Numbered from the stretch's first letter, positions 53,482 through 61,605 are shown. The stretch is 64,000 nt of DNA from Ideonella benzenivorans (GCF_020387415.1 NZ_JAGWCB010000010.1:558001-622000), one strand, 5' to 3'. Numbers and translations: made by a program. Notes: generated by a model from the letters alone, not told the origin.

Positions 53482-54163
53482 GTCGCAGATCGGCCTGGCG
53501 CGCCAGCAGTTGTTGCGCCAGCGCGGGTGTGCCGCCGTGGCGCAGCACGCAGGCCTGCACCATCGCCGCTGGCAGCGCGGTGACCCCCTGCGCGGCCGCC
53601 CGCAGTTCCGCCGCGTCCATGTCGGCGAACAGGCGCCGTGCGTGCGGGTTGTCGGGGTCGCAGCGCAGACGGTCCCACTCGTCCACCCGGGTGCCGAAGG
53701 CCGCGCCCTTGGGGTCGCCCTGGGCCCGGTAGAGCAGCGCCCCGCCCACGTCCAGCGTCAGCACCGTGCCATCGGGGCCCACGCCCTGGTTGTCGCCGTC
53801 GAAGCCGGCCGCGTCCCAGTTGGCCAGCCAGGCATGCACACCCAGCCAGTGGCGGGCCTGGCACCGCTCGGCTTCGCTGAGCTGGGACACCCGGTGGCAA
53901 CGCAGCGGCACCCAGGCGGTGACGACCTGGTCGGGCACGCGGCTGCGGCGGTAGGGCAGCGTGGGCGCGCCGGCCAGGCGGTAGAGCTGCGCGGCCAGCC
54001 ATTCGTTGCGCGCATGGGCCGGGGACTCCACCGTCTTGACGTACCAGCGCCGGCCCCGCGCGTCTTCATAGATCCCGGCCGGGTGGCTGCCCAGCGCGCC
54101 GCCCACCCGCTGCAGCGTGGTGGTGTCGATCGGGCTGTCGTCCTCCCGCATGGGCGGCCCCAC
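53432..54163 (-). CDS. Atypical protein/lipid kinase-like protein
   Basis: This is a 243-residue soluble protein with features of a small atypical kinase of the PI-kinase/HipA type. A Gly-rich loop (GGALGSHPAGIY, 21-32) is followed by a strand with Lys (WYVKTVES, K43). The catalytic region reads GFDGDNQGVGPDGTVLTLDVGGALL, where N125 and D138 fit the metal-binding pair. The usual HRD motif is not clear. It starts one base after the upstream phosphatase gene's stop, so the pair is coupled. The assignment is inferred from motifs and remains moderate. Confidence 0.65.
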   Translation of the reverse strand: MGPPMREDDSPIDTTTLQRVGGALGSHPAGIYEDARGRRWYVKTVESPAHARNEWLAAQLYRLAGAPTLPYRRSRVPDQVVTAWVPLRCHRVSQLSEAERCQARHWLGVHAWLANWDAAGFDGDNQGVGPDGTVLTLDVGGALLYRAQGDPKGAAFGTRVDEWDRLRCDPDNPHARRLFADMDAAELRAAAQGVTALPAAMVQACVLRHGGTPALAQQLLARQADLRLRAGPGSPGTAAPGPT

Positions 54164-54164
54164 C

Positions 54165-54719
54165 TCAGGGCAAGGGCTGGGTGCGGCGCACCAGCGCCAG
54201 CTGGCCCGGGGTCTCGATGGCGCCCCGCCGCACCTGCCGCACCGCGCGGATGGCCTGCTCGGCCGGCCAGCCCAGCTCCACCAGCAGGCGCGCTGCGATC
54301 ATGCCGGCGCGCCCCAGGCCGCCCTTGCAGTGCACCAGCACGTCGGCGCCCGCGCGCAGCCGGCGACGGATCTCGGCCCCCTCGGTGAGCCAGGCCCGCT
54401 CGAAGGGCTCGCCCGGCACGCCGAAATCGGGGATGGGCAGATGCGCCCAGTGCAGGCCGCGCCGCTGCACCGCCTGCCCCAGCTGCGGCACGCGCAGCGC
54501 CTGCAGCTCGGCCGGCTCCACCAGCGTCAGCACCAGCGTGGCGCCCCAGGCGACGATCGCGTCCAGGTCCAACCCCAGGTCACGCGCCCAGGCCCCGGTG
54601 GCGGCCGCGTGGTCGTGCTTGCCCGGGCAGAAGGTGATGCCGATGCGGCCCCAGCCATCGCCGGCCCGCAGCTCGGCGATCTGCAGCGGGTGGGTGTGGC
54701 TGGTGCGCACGAAGGTCAT
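54165..54719 (-). CDS. Dual-specificity-type tyrosine phosphatase
   Basis: This is a 184-residue protein tyrosine/dual-specificity phosphatase. The C-x5-R signature HCKGGLGRAG gives the nucleophile C131 and R137, and the general acid D98 sits in LPIPDFGVP. The pattern resembles CDKN3-like phosphatases. The gene lies directly upstream of the kinase-like gene, with one base between stop and start, so kinase and phosphatase are probably co-translated with opposite activities. Substrate unknown. Confidence 0.85.
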   Translation of the reverse strand: MTFVRTSHTHPLQIAELRAGDGWGRIGITFCPGKHDHAAATGAWARDLGLDLDAIVAWGATLVLTLVEPAELQALRVPQLGQAVQRRGLHWAHLPIPDFGVPGEPFERAWLTEGAEIRRRLRAGADVLVHCKGGLGRAGMIAARLLVELGWPAEQAIRAVRQVRRGAIETPGQLALVRRTQPLP

Positions 54720-54778
54720 GCCCCATCGTGCCACCGCGCCCGCCCGGCCACCGCATTGGCCCAGCGGCGCAGTCTGGC

Positions 54779-55375
54779 TCAGGCGCGCAGCAGTTCGTCC
54801 ACCACCGCCCGGCCCTCGGCGCCGGTCCAGTCCACAGCGCCCATCAGCTGGAAGCGGGCCCGGCCCTGGCGGTCGATGCCTACCGTGCACGGAAAGACCC
54901 GGGCCTCGAAGGCCTTGGCGGCGGCGCCGTCGTCATCCAGCGCCACCGGCAAGGTCAGCCCCAGCGGCTTCAGAAAGCCCCGCACGGTGCTGGCCGGCTC
55001 GCGGTAGTCCACCGCCATCAGCTGCAGGCCGTGCGCGCGTTCGCGCTCGGCCATCGCGGCCAGCCGGGGCAGCTCCTCGCGGCAGGGCTCGCACCAGGTG
55101 GCCCAGAAGTGCAGCAGCACGGCCTCGCCCCGCGCGCTGGCCAGGGTCCAGCGGCCACCGTCCAGCCGCGGCAGGTCCACCGCCGGCGTGGCGCGCCCTC
55201 TCGGCCACGCCTTGCGCAGCACCGTGGGCGCGGCCTGCGCCCGGCGGGGCGTACCAGCCCCCAGCACCATCAACACGGCCGACGCCGAGACGGCGGCCAG
55301 GGCCTGACGCCGGCGCCGGTCGGGAACATCCCCGCCCGCATCGGGGCAGGCTTCACGGAGAGAAAAACCGGTCAT
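54779..55375 (-). CDS. TlpA-like thiol:disulfide oxidoreductase
   Basis: This is a 198-residue periplasmic thioredoxin-like protein. A twin-Arg-rich stretch (DRRRRQALAAVSASAVLM) acts as the export signal, followed by the thioredoxin domain with the CxxC motif HFWATWCEPCREEL and the cis-Pro near FPCTVGID. TlpA-type proteins reduce apo-cytochrome c or metal-chaperone disulfides. It is divergent from the transglutaminase/MerTP operon by about 37 bases, so both promoters overlap. Start at 55375 is the first ATG at the signal. Confidence 0.85.
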   Translation of the reverse strand: MTGFSLREACPDAGGDVPDRRRRQALAAVSASAVLMVLGAGTPRRAQAAPTVLRKAWPRGRATPAVDLPRLDGGRWTLASARGEAVLLHFWATWCEPCREELPRLAAMAERERAHGLQLMAVDYREPASTVRGFLKPLGLTLPVALDDDGAAAKAFEARVFPCTVGIDRQGRARFQLMGAVDWTGAEGRAVVDELLRA

Positions 55376-55412
55376 CGTTAAAATTTTGGTCCTTCCACAG
55401 GATTCCAACCCA

Positions 55413-56525
55413 ATGACCACCTTGCTGTCGAGGCGTAGCCTCGTGAAATCGGCCTCGGCTTCTCTGCTGCTGGCGGGCGTGCCCGCCCTGCGCGCCGAGG
55501 AGGCCCAGCGCCATTTCGATCCCAAGCCCACCGGCTGGCGCACCTTCGACGTGACGACCACCGTGACGCTGAAGGATGCCAAGGGCCCGTCCAGCATCTG
55601 GTTGCCCGTGCCTTCGCTGGACAACGGCTGGCAGCGCACGCTGGACGTGCACTGGACGGACAACGCCGGCAAGGTGCAGATGAGCACCGACGGCGACACC
55701 GGCGCCAAGATCCTGACCGCGACCTACGACGCCTCGGTGGCGCTGCCCAGCATCACCCTGGTCACCCGGGTGCAGACGCAAAACCGCGCCGTGGACTGGA
55801 AGGCCAAGGCCACCGAAGCCGTGGACCCGGCAGAGCTGCGCCGCTGGGTGCAGCCCAGCGAGCTGATCCCCGTCGACGGCGTGGTGCGCAAGGTGGCGCA
55901 ACAGATCGTGGCCGGCACCCGCACCGACCGTGAGAAGGCCCAGCGCATCTACGACTGGGTGATCGTCAGCTCCTACCGCGACCCCAAGGTGCGCGGCTGC
56001 GGCGTGGGCGACATCCGCGCCATGCTGGAAAGCGGCAACCTGTCGGGCAAGTGCGCCGACATCAACGCGCTGTTCGTCGGCCTGTGCCGCGCCGTGGGCA
56101 TCCCCGCGCGGGACCTGTACGGCATCCGCCTGGTGCCCAGCGCCTTCGGCTACCGCGAGCTGGGCGGCAACCCCGCCAGCCTGAAGGGCGCGCAGCACTG
56201 CCGCTCCGAGATCTACCTGAAGGGCCACGGCTGGGTGGCCATGGACCCGGCCGACGTCACCAAGGTGATGCGCCAGGAAACCCCCGAGTGGATCAAGGAC
56301 CCGGCCCACCCCATCGTCACCCCGGTGCGCCGCGCCCTGTTCGGCAGCTGGGAAGGCAACTGGATGGGCTACAGCAGCGCCGCCGACATCACCCTGCCGG
56401 GCGCCAAGAAAGGCAAGCTGCCGTTCTTCATGTACCCGCAGGCCGAGACGGCCGACGGCGCCCGCGACCCCTACGCGCCGGACACCTTCGTCTACCAGAT
56501 CACGGCCAAGGAAGTGACCGCCTGA
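55413..56525 (+). CDS. Transglutaminase-like periplasmic protein
   Basis: This is a 370-residue protein of the transglutaminase-like (TgpA/CYLD-type) cysteine-protease superfamily. It starts with a Tat-type signal (SRRSLVKSASASLLLAG) and carries the Cys-His-Asp triad at C214 (SGKCADIN), H262 (QHCRSEIYL) and D278 (AMDPAD). Bacterial relatives are mostly proteases or amidases acting in the periplasm. It is the first gene of a run with MerT and MerP, an unusual pairing, and has no signature tying it to mercury. Confidence 0.85.
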   Translation: MTTLLSRRSLVKSASASLLLAGVPALRAEEAQRHFDPKPTGWRTFDVTTTVTLKDAKGPSSIWLPVPSLDNGWQRTLDVHWTDNAGKVQMSTDGDTGAKILTATYDASVALPSITLVTRVQTQNRAVDWKAKATEAVDPAELRRWVQPSELIPVDGVVRKVAQQIVAGTRTDREKAQRIYDWVIVSSYRDPKVRGCGVGDIRAMLESGNLSGKCADINALFVGLCRAVGIPARDLYGIRLVPSAFGYRELGGNPASLKGAQHCRSEIYLKGHGWVAMDPADVTKVMRQETPEWIKDPAHPIVTPVRRALFGSWEGNWMGYSSAADITLPGAKKGKLPFFMYPQAETADGARDPYAPDTFVYQITAKEVTA

Positions 56526-56540
56526 GCGCGGTGATGCCCG

Positions 56541-56921
56541 ATGCTGGCCCGCACCGCTGACCCCACCCCCGGCACCCGCGGCCTGAGCGCGCTGCTGGCG
56601 GCCGGGTTGGCGGCGCTGCTGGCGTCGAGCTGCTGCGTCATGCCGCTGGCCCTGGCCCTGCTGGGCGTTTCCGGCGCCTGGATCGGCCAGCTGCGGGTGC
56701 TGGAGCCCTGGTCGCCCTGGCTGCTGGCCGGGGCGCTGGGCGCCCTGGGCCTGGCCGCCTGGCAGATCTACCGCCCGGCCCGCGCCGGCAGCGCCCAGTG
56801 CGGCATCGACAACGACGCCTGCCGCACCACCAACCGCTGGATGCGGCGCTGGTTCTGGCTGGTGGCGCTGCTGACGCTGGTGCCGCTGCTGGCGCCCCTG
56901 CTGGCGCCCTGGTTCTACTGA
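56541..56921 (+). CDS. merT: MerT-like mercuric transport protein
   Basis: This is a 126-residue inner-membrane protein with three hydrophobic segments and the CC pair of MerT (ASSCCVMPLALALLGVSG, about residues 29-46) used for Hg(II) transfer. A second cysteine pair occurs in the cytosolic loop (QCGIDNDACRT). It is 15 bases after the transglutaminase-like gene and 11 bases before merP, so they form one operon. No merR or merA is adjacent. Confidence 0.85.
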   Translation: MLARTADPTPGTRGLSALLAAGLAALLASSCCVMPLALALLGVSGAWIGQLRVLEPWSPWLLAGALGALGLAAWQIYRPARAGSAQCGIDNDACRTTNRWMRRWFWLVALLTLVPLLAPLLAPWFY

Positions 56922-56932
56922 GACCTCCTGCG

Positions 56933-57232
56933 ATGAAGACCCCCTCATCCCTGTGGACCGGCCTGTGCGCCGCCCTGCTGCTGGGCAGCGCGCTGCCCGC
57001 CACCGCCGCGCAGCGCCAGGTCACGCTCAACGTGCCCACCATGGACTGCGCCACCTGCCCCGTCACCATCAAGGTGGCGCTGATGAAGGTGCCCGGCGTC
57101 AGCAAGGCCGTGGTGAGCTACAACCGGCGCACCGCCCAGGTCACCTACGACGACGCCCAGGCGGATGTGCCCGCGCTGATGCGCGCCACCGAGGGCGTGG
57201 GCTACCCGTCCTTCAAGGCCGACGCGCCCTGA
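56933..57232 (+). CDS. merP: MerP-like periplasmic metal-binding protein
   Basis: This is a 99-residue periplasmic protein of the MerP/HMA type. A signal peptide (about 1-26, cleavage at TAA-QR) precedes one ferredoxin-like heavy-metal-binding domain with C39 and C42 in TMDCATCPV. MerP hands Hg(II) to MerT. The pair lacks a reductase here, so it could move another thiophilic metal. Last gene of the operon. Confidence 0.88.
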   Translation: MKTPSSLWTGLCAALLLGSALPATAAQRQVTLNVPTMDCATCPVTIKVALMKVPGVSKAVVSYNRRTAQVTYDDAQADVPALMRATEGVGYPSFKADAP

Positions 57233-57241
57233 GCGCGGCCT

Positions 57242-57730
57242 TCAACCCCGCAAATGCCCGGTGGGCAAGGCGGTGGTGTACTTCACCTGGCTGAGCGCGA
57301 AGCTGGAGCGGATGCTGGCCACGCCCGGGATCTGCGTCAGGCAGTCCACCAGCAGCGTCTGGTACTGGATCAGGTCCTCGACCACCACGCGCAACATGAA
57401 GTCGGCCTCGCCGCTCATCAGGTAGCACTCCATCACCTCCGGCCGCTGGCTGATGGCCTGGGTGAAGACCTCCAGCGAGGCCTTGTCCTGCTGCTTGAGC
57501 GTGACGTGCACGAACACGTTGACCGCCAGCCCCAGCTTGAGCGGGTCCACCAGCGACACCGCCCCGCGCAGCACCCCGCTTTGTTTCAGCTCGGCCACCC
57601 GCCGCCAGCAGGGCGAGGCCGACAGCCCCACCCGCTCGGCCAGTTCCGCGTTGCTCAGCGTGGCGTCCTGCTGCAGCGCATCCAGGATGCGCAGGCTGGC
57701 CTCGTCCAGCGTCACCGGCTTGAAGGTCAA
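57242..57730 (-). CDS. Lrp/AsnC-family regulator
   Basis: This is a 162-residue Lrp/AsnC regulator. The helix-turn-helix is RILDALQQDATLSNAELAERVGLSASPCWRRV, and the C-terminal RAM domain includes VMECYLMSGEADFMLRVVV. It is divergent from the EamA exporter (57865), the usual arrangement for an Lrp that controls an amino-acid exporter. It converges on merP with 9 bases between the stops. Confidence 0.92.
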   Translation of the reverse strand: MTFKPVTLDEASLRILDALQQDATLSNAELAERVGLSASPCWRRVAELKQSGVLRGAVSLVDPLKLGLAVNVFVHVTLKQQDKASLEVFTQAISQRPEVMECYLMSGEADFMLRVVVEDLIQYQTLLVDCLTQIPGVASIRSSFALSQVKYTTALPTGHLRG

Positions 57731-57864
57731 AGTTTTCTCCTTTGTAAGCCACGAAGGATAACTTCTCCGATTTCAGCCCAAACCCCGGCCAACAAGAAGA
57801 CACTTTCCACCCCGTCGTGACTAGCATTTCCTGGCCGTTTTACCCCGCCAGCCCGCGTCACGAC

Positions 57865-58806
57865 ATGGACCTCACGCACAAGAACCCCCTGGCCCTTGCG
57901 GCCACCCGCCGCCCCGCCACGGCCGGACTGGACACCCTGGCCTGGCTGGGCCTGATGGTGCTGCTGTGGGGCCTGAGCTGGCCGGCCACCCAACTGGCCC
58001 TGAACGTGGTGCCGCCGCTGTGGCTGGCCACCCTGCGCTTTGGCAGCGCCGGCCTGTGCCTGTTCGCCTTCACCGCGGCCAAAGGCCTGCTGCGCTGGCC
58101 CACCCGGGCGGACTGGCCCATCGTCGCCAGCATGGGCCTGCTGCAGATGATGACCTTCACCGGCCTGGGCATGATCGCGATGACCCATGTGGACACCAGC
58201 CGCGCCGTGCTGCTGGCCTACACCACGCCGCTGTGGGGCGTGCTGGCCAGCGCGCTGCTGCTGGGCCAGGCGCCCACCCGCCTGCAGCTGCTGGCCCTGC
58301 TGGTGGGCCTGACCGGCATCGGGCTGATCTGCTCCCCCTGGGAGATGGACTGGCAGGCCCCCGGCGCGCTGATGGGCGCGGCCTTTCTGCTGATCGGCGC
58401 GGTCTGCTGGGCGGTGGTGATCCTGCACATCAAGCGCCACCGCTGGGCCGCCTCCCCGCTGGCCCTGGCGCCCTGGCAAATGCTGCTGGCCACGCTGCCG
58501 CTGGCCGGCTTTGCCGCCGCGCTGGAAGGCGCGCCCACCCACGTGAGCGTGGACCGTCACCTGCTGGAGCTGCTGATCTACATCGGCCCGGTGGCCACCT
58601 CCGCCTGCTTCGTCATCTCGGCCGAGCACGGCCGGCGCATCAGCACCTTCGCCATGTCCAACCTGACGCTGGGCGTGCCGCTGATCGGCATCCTGTCCTC
58701 GGTGGCCATCCTGGGCAACCGGCTGTCCGGCCTGTTCGCGATCGGGCTGGGGCTGATCTTCGGGGGGATGGTGTTGGCGGCGACAGCGGCGAAGCGGGGG
58801 CGGTGA
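57865..58806 (+). CDS. EamA/DMT-family transporter
   Basis: This is a 313-residue membrane protein with ten helices in two EamA repeats (LMVLLWGLSWPATQLAL at the front, GVLASALLLGQAPTR in the loop between). Being divergent from the Lrp regulator, it is probably an amino-acid-type exporter. An in-frame ATG at 57817 could be used, but the one at 57865 fits the helix start better. Its end marks the boundary between the ancestral chromosome and the cassette array. Confidence 0.85.
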   Translation: MDLTHKNPLALAATRRPATAGLDTLAWLGLMVLLWGLSWPATQLALNVVPPLWLATLRFGSAGLCLFAFTAAKGLLRWPTRADWPIVASMGLLQMMTFTGLGMIAMTHVDTSRAVLLAYTTPLWGVLASALLLGQAPTRLQLLALLVGLTGIGLICSPWEMDWQAPGALMGAAFLLIGAVCWAVVILHIKRHRWAASPLALAPWQMLLATLPLAGFAAALEGAPTHVSVDRHLLELLIYIGPVATSACFVISAEHGRRISTFAMSNLTLGVPLIGILSSVAILGNRLSGLFAIGLGLIFGGMVLAATAAKRGR

Positions 58807-58837
58807 GCTGGGCTGCATTCGCTGTGCCGCAACGCAC

Positions 58838-59311
58838 TTAGCTCAGAGGCACGCGGAGAAGTTTGACCAGCTGCAGCTTCTCTTTGCCAACCTCCCAGCG
58901 CCGAACCGGCTGGAACCCCATTCGGGCGTAGAGCGCCAATGCCGGGGTGTTCTTCGCCCCAGTTTGAACGGTCAGTGGCGACGCTCCATGGGTGCGCAAG
59001 ACCTCTGCCAGAAGACGACCAGCGATTCCACGACGCTGGAAGGCAGGTGCAACCACCAGAGCCGAGATGTTCGGACCTTCGTCGGCGCGCTCGACGCTGA
59101 TGCCACCGACCAGCTGCCGCCCCAGGCGGGCAACGAAGAAGGCCTCGGTGGAAGCACGCAGGTCCGCGACGGTTACTCTTAGCGGTGGAAAGTCGACCGC
59201 CCCGAGTAGAACGGCCTCCTCTGCATAAGCCTGCAGCCACACCCTGTGGATTTCCTCGGCCGTGGTGCCAGAGGCTGGACTCTCGACAAGGACGAGAAGA
59301 CTCTCGTTCAT
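58838..59311 (-). CDS. GNAT-family acetyltransferase (integron cassette gene)
   Basis: This is a 157-residue GNAT N-acetyltransferase. The acetyl-CoA loop is APAFQRRGIAGRLLAEVL and the C-terminal region GAKNTPALALYARMGFQPVRRW is the family's ending. The start ATG at 59311 begins 3 bases after the core box GTTGGGC of the attC, as in a cassette gene. It is the last of the array; no clear attC was seen between its stop and the EamA gene. Substrate unknown. Resistance is possible for the family but not shown. Confidence 0.85.
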   Translation of the reverse strand: MNESLLVLVESPASGTTAEEIHRVWLQAYAEEAVLLGAVDFPPLRVTVADLRASTEAFFVARLGRQLVGGISVERADEGPNISALVVAPAFQRRGIAGRLLAEVLRTHGASPLTVQTGAKNTPALALYARMGFQPVRRWEVGKEKLQLVKLLRVPLS

Positions 59312-59314
59312 GTG

Positions 59315-59353
59315 GCCCAACGTCCAAGCTCAGCGTGCGGCGAAAGGTTGGGC
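59315..59353 (-). repeat. Short attC-type recombination site
   Basis: Minus-strand GCCCAAC (59347-59353) and GTTGGGC (59315-59321) are complementary core boxes 39 bp apart, with GCCGCACGCTGAGC in the middle. This is shorter than classical attC sites (57 bp or more) but placed exactly between two cassette genes. It may be a shortened or partially deleted site. Confidence 0.55.
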
Positions 59354-59360
59354 ATAAGGC

Positions 59361-59651
59361 TCACCACAGCTTCCACCACGGCCGACTTCCTTCCATGGAG
59401 CTGCTTGGGTAGTGAATGGATTCCGGCTGTGGATCGTAAGGAGACAAGTCGTGCATCGCGACCAGGGACTTGAGTAGAGCGCCGACGTAGTCAGCTTTGG
59501 ACCACACGCGGCACATGATGAGGTGACCTGGCGAGCGAGCGAACACAATGTCAAAGGGACACAAGTCAGTTTCACCGTCACAAAGAGCCAGATACAACGG
59601 GCCAGCCTCTGCATTCGATAAGCGCTCGCGAGGAAAAAACTTCGTGATCAA
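59361..59651 (-). CDS. Hypothetical small protein (integron cassette gene)
   Basis: This is a 96-residue protein of unknown function. It begins with TTG at 59649-59651 (no ATG fits the front; an in-frame stop precedes immediately) and ends 7 bases before the attC core. It has CDGETDLCPFDIVFARSPGHLIMCRV in the middle and a Pro-rich end. No motif recognised. Its compact placement next to an attC supports it as a cassette gene, but the start is uncertain. Confidence 0.55.
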   Translation of the reverse strand: MITKFFPRERLSNAEAGPLYLALCDGETDLCPFDIVFARSPGHLIMCRVWSKADYVGALLKSLVAMHDLSPYDPQPESIHYPSSSMEGSRPWWKLW

Positions 59652-59670
59652 AACTTATTTTCTACCTGAT

Positions 59671-59742
59671 TACCAACGTTTTAAGTCACCGGATCTGCGC
59701 GATTTTCACGCGATCCGGTGAAATTATGGCATGGCCTAACGC
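59671..59742 (-). repeat. Degenerate attC-like region with a strong hairpin
   Basis: GCCTAAC (plus, 59734-59740) and TACCAAC (59671-59677) flank a perfect 10-bp inverted repeat TCACCGGATC / GATCCGGTGA (59686-59695 and 59712-59721), extended by three more pairs. The core boxes are not mutually complementary in cassette orientation, so it is not a canonical attC. It could be a rearranged site or a terminator. Confidence 0.4.
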
Positions 59743-59763
59743 AAAAATATTGACACCTCATGA

Positions 59764-60687
59764 CTATTGGGTACATGGGTCTTTAAGAAGGTCACGGGAC
59801 ACCCATCGCATGCGCGCAATGCAAAATAGCGAGAATTTCACATCCCCATCCGTTCGCAGGACGTCAACAATCGCATGAGATTCCTTCCCAGTAGTTGATA
59901 TCACGCCAACCTCGTATCGATACGGCATTGTCTCTGAGATTCTAGTTGAGCCACGCTCCACCCACGTATTCTTAACTTCACCGGCATCGCGAATGATGTC
60001 CAGGTTGTTTTTTATGTATTGACTAACCAATGCCTTTTCCTTGGCGACTTCTTTCGGTACGTTAGCTGGATCGACCTGTCCGGCGCGACAATGAGGATTT
60101 CCTTTTACAGAGTACATCTGCTCGATCATTGGCGCTTGCTCTCGTGCCTTGGCTTCAATATCAACCTTTTCAGAAGCAAACTTTGCTCTAAGTTCGTTTA
60201 ATCCTGAATAGACTGACTCCACCCGCCTTTCGATGGCATCCGTCTTGGGTTTTTCTCGGTATGGATTTGGAGTTACCTTATCCCACACCATCACGCGATC
60301 CAGGATTCTGTCGAGATTTGCAACGTTTTGGAATGCGTAATTGTTGATTGGTGCGCCAATCGTCATGCGCATTACCGATAGCAGTTGGCTTCTGTCTCCG
60401 CGTTCAAAGGCCATTTGATATTGAACGCGTAATTGTGCCGCGTAGAACCAGAAGACGCCATCGTCCCTCTCACCGTTTTGAAATAACACGAAGGCGGGAG
60501 CGAACATTTCAAGTGGCTCTTTGAGCAATCTTGGGTCATTCAGCAATTCCCTCGCAGCAGCTAGCGCTGTGCGTTCGTCACAGGACTTCAAACGATCCTT
60601 CGCGGGCAAGCCCTCATCCGCATTCGAGAAAGTCGGAGCGAGAAAGGCAAGAGCAAGCATTAGTGAGGTATAGAGGATGCGCAGCAT
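59764..60687 (-). CDS. Secreted hypothetical protein (integron cassette gene)
   Basis: This is a 307-residue protein with a Sec signal peptide (about 1-23, SNA-DE) and a mostly helical mature part of low GC. It shows no known motif; cysteines pair as CDER, HCRAG, SLFC and PCTQ. ATG at 60687 starts 9 bases after the attC core (60697-60703), as expected for a cassette. It is the longest gene in the array. Function unknown. Confidence 0.8.
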   Translation of the reverse strand: MLRILYTSLMLALAFLAPTFSNADEGLPAKDRLKSCDERTALAAARELLNDPRLLKEPLEMFAPAFVLFQNGERDDGVFWFYAAQLRVQYQMAFERGDRSQLLSVMRMTIGAPINNYAFQNVANLDRILDRVMVWDKVTPNPYREKPKTDAIERRVESVYSGLNELRAKFASEKVDIEAKAREQAPMIEQMYSVKGNPHCRAGQVDPANVPKEVAKEKALVSQYIKNNLDIIRDAGEVKNTWVERGSTRISETMPYRYEVGVISTTGKESHAIVDVLRTDGDVKFSLFCIARMRWVSRDLLKDPCTQ

Positions 60688-60696
60688 AGTAGTTAG

Positions 60697-60825
60697 GCCC
60701 AACGTGAAGCTCAGCCGCCCGCGTAGGTGTGACGCCAGTAGCGGCCGGGCCAGAGTGCCCCCAGGGCATGCTCGGCCGCGAGTGGCGGCACGCCGTAGCG
60801 AGTCGGCTGCAGCGTTGGGTTAGGC
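60697..60825 (-). repeat. attC recombination site, 129 bp
   Basis: Minus strand: R'' box GCCTAAC (60819-60825) and R' box GTTGGGC (60697-60703) enclose a long imperfect inverted repeat (GCTGCAGCCGAC ... GGCGGCTGAGCTTC). Size fits the longest classical attC sites. It follows the RpiB gene by 30 bases. Confidence 0.8.
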
Positions 60826-60855
60826 CTTACTGCCGACAACGGTTCAGTAGGCGAT

Positions 60856-61293
60856 TCAGTTCGCATTGATCTTTGCTACGCGAGCAGCGTGTCTGCCGCC
60901 TTCGAAGCGTGCCGTCAAGAACGCGTCCACGATGTCGATGGCGGTGCCCACGCCAACGACACGCGCGCCAAGGCACAAGACGTTTGCATCATTGTGCTGC
61001 CGTGCCATTCGAGCGCTCAGCGGCTCGCTGCAGACTACGGCGCGCACGAAAGCGTTTCGATTTGCAGCGATAGACATGCCAACTCCGGTGCCACAAACGA
61101 GGACCGCGAGTTGGACGGCTCCGTCCGCTACAGCACGGCCCACGGCGTGAGCGAAGTCTGGGTAGTCACAGGATTCCATACCCGTTGTGCCGAAGTCCCG
61201 AGCGGTGATACCGCGCTTCTCCAGTTCTTGCTTCAGCGTCTGCTTGAGCTCGAAGCCGGCATGATCGGAAGCGACAGCGATTGCGAGAGTCAT
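60856..61293 (-). CDS. rpiB: Ribose-5-phosphate isomerase B family protein (integron cassette gene)
   Basis: This is a 145-residue RpiB/LacA-family isomerase. It interconverts ribose 5-phosphate and ribulose 5-phosphate. The phosphate/active-site segments are IAVASDHAGFELK near the start, CDYPDFAHAVGRAV, the catalytic Cys in VLVCGTGVGMSI and DANVLCLGARVVG. ATG at 61293 was chosen; a GTG at 61317 adds eight residues. It is flanked by attC sites, so a central-metabolism enzyme is carried as a mobile cassette. The length is complete. Confidence 0.9.
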   Translation of the reverse strand: MTLAIAVASDHAGFELKQTLKQELEKRGITARDFGTTGMESCDYPDFAHAVGRAVADGAVQLAVLVCGTGVGMSIAANRNAFVRAVVCSEPLSARMARQHNDANVLCLGARVVGVGTAIDIVDAFLTARFEGGRHAARVAKINAN

Positions 61294-61452
61294 GGGTGTA
61301 TTGCTTAACTGCAGCACTCGACACGAGTGGGGTTCTGAGGCCTAACGAATGAAAGGGACTTCCCCGTCCCGAGCGAGCCGCGAAGCGGCAAACGGCAACG
61401 AGTGCCACGATGGGGTTGCGAATCTCATCCATTCACTCCGAAGGGGAAGCCC

Positions 61453-61605
61453 ATGGCCATCGTATGCGTTGGAGTCGACCTCGCCAAGAACGTGTTTGCC
61501 GTGCACGGCATCAACGAAGCCGGATGTCCTGAACTGGTACGACCGGCGGTGCCGCTCGACCAGCTGCTGGCGCTGGTCTCGGCCCTGCTGACCTGCTCCC
61601 CCCAG
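61453..61605 (+). pseudogene. IS110-family transposase fragment
   Basis: The reading frame MAIVCVGVDLAKNVFAVHG is the typical start of an IS110 DEDD transposase, with the first acidic residue (D9) in place. Similarity ends near residue 50 at LLALVSALL, after which the frame goes on into unrelated sequence, so most of the transposase and its Tnp20 domain are missing. It is a remnant, placed inside an attC, the target preferred by some IS1111/IS110 elements. Confidence 0.75.

Noticed and set aside
56541-57232. A full mercury-resistance (mer) operon
   Set aside because: Only merT and merP are present; no merR, merA or merB lies in the window.
58807-58837. attC expected after the GNAT gene
   Set aside because: No complementary core boxes occur between the GNAT stop and the end of the EamA gene. 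It was probably lost at the array border.
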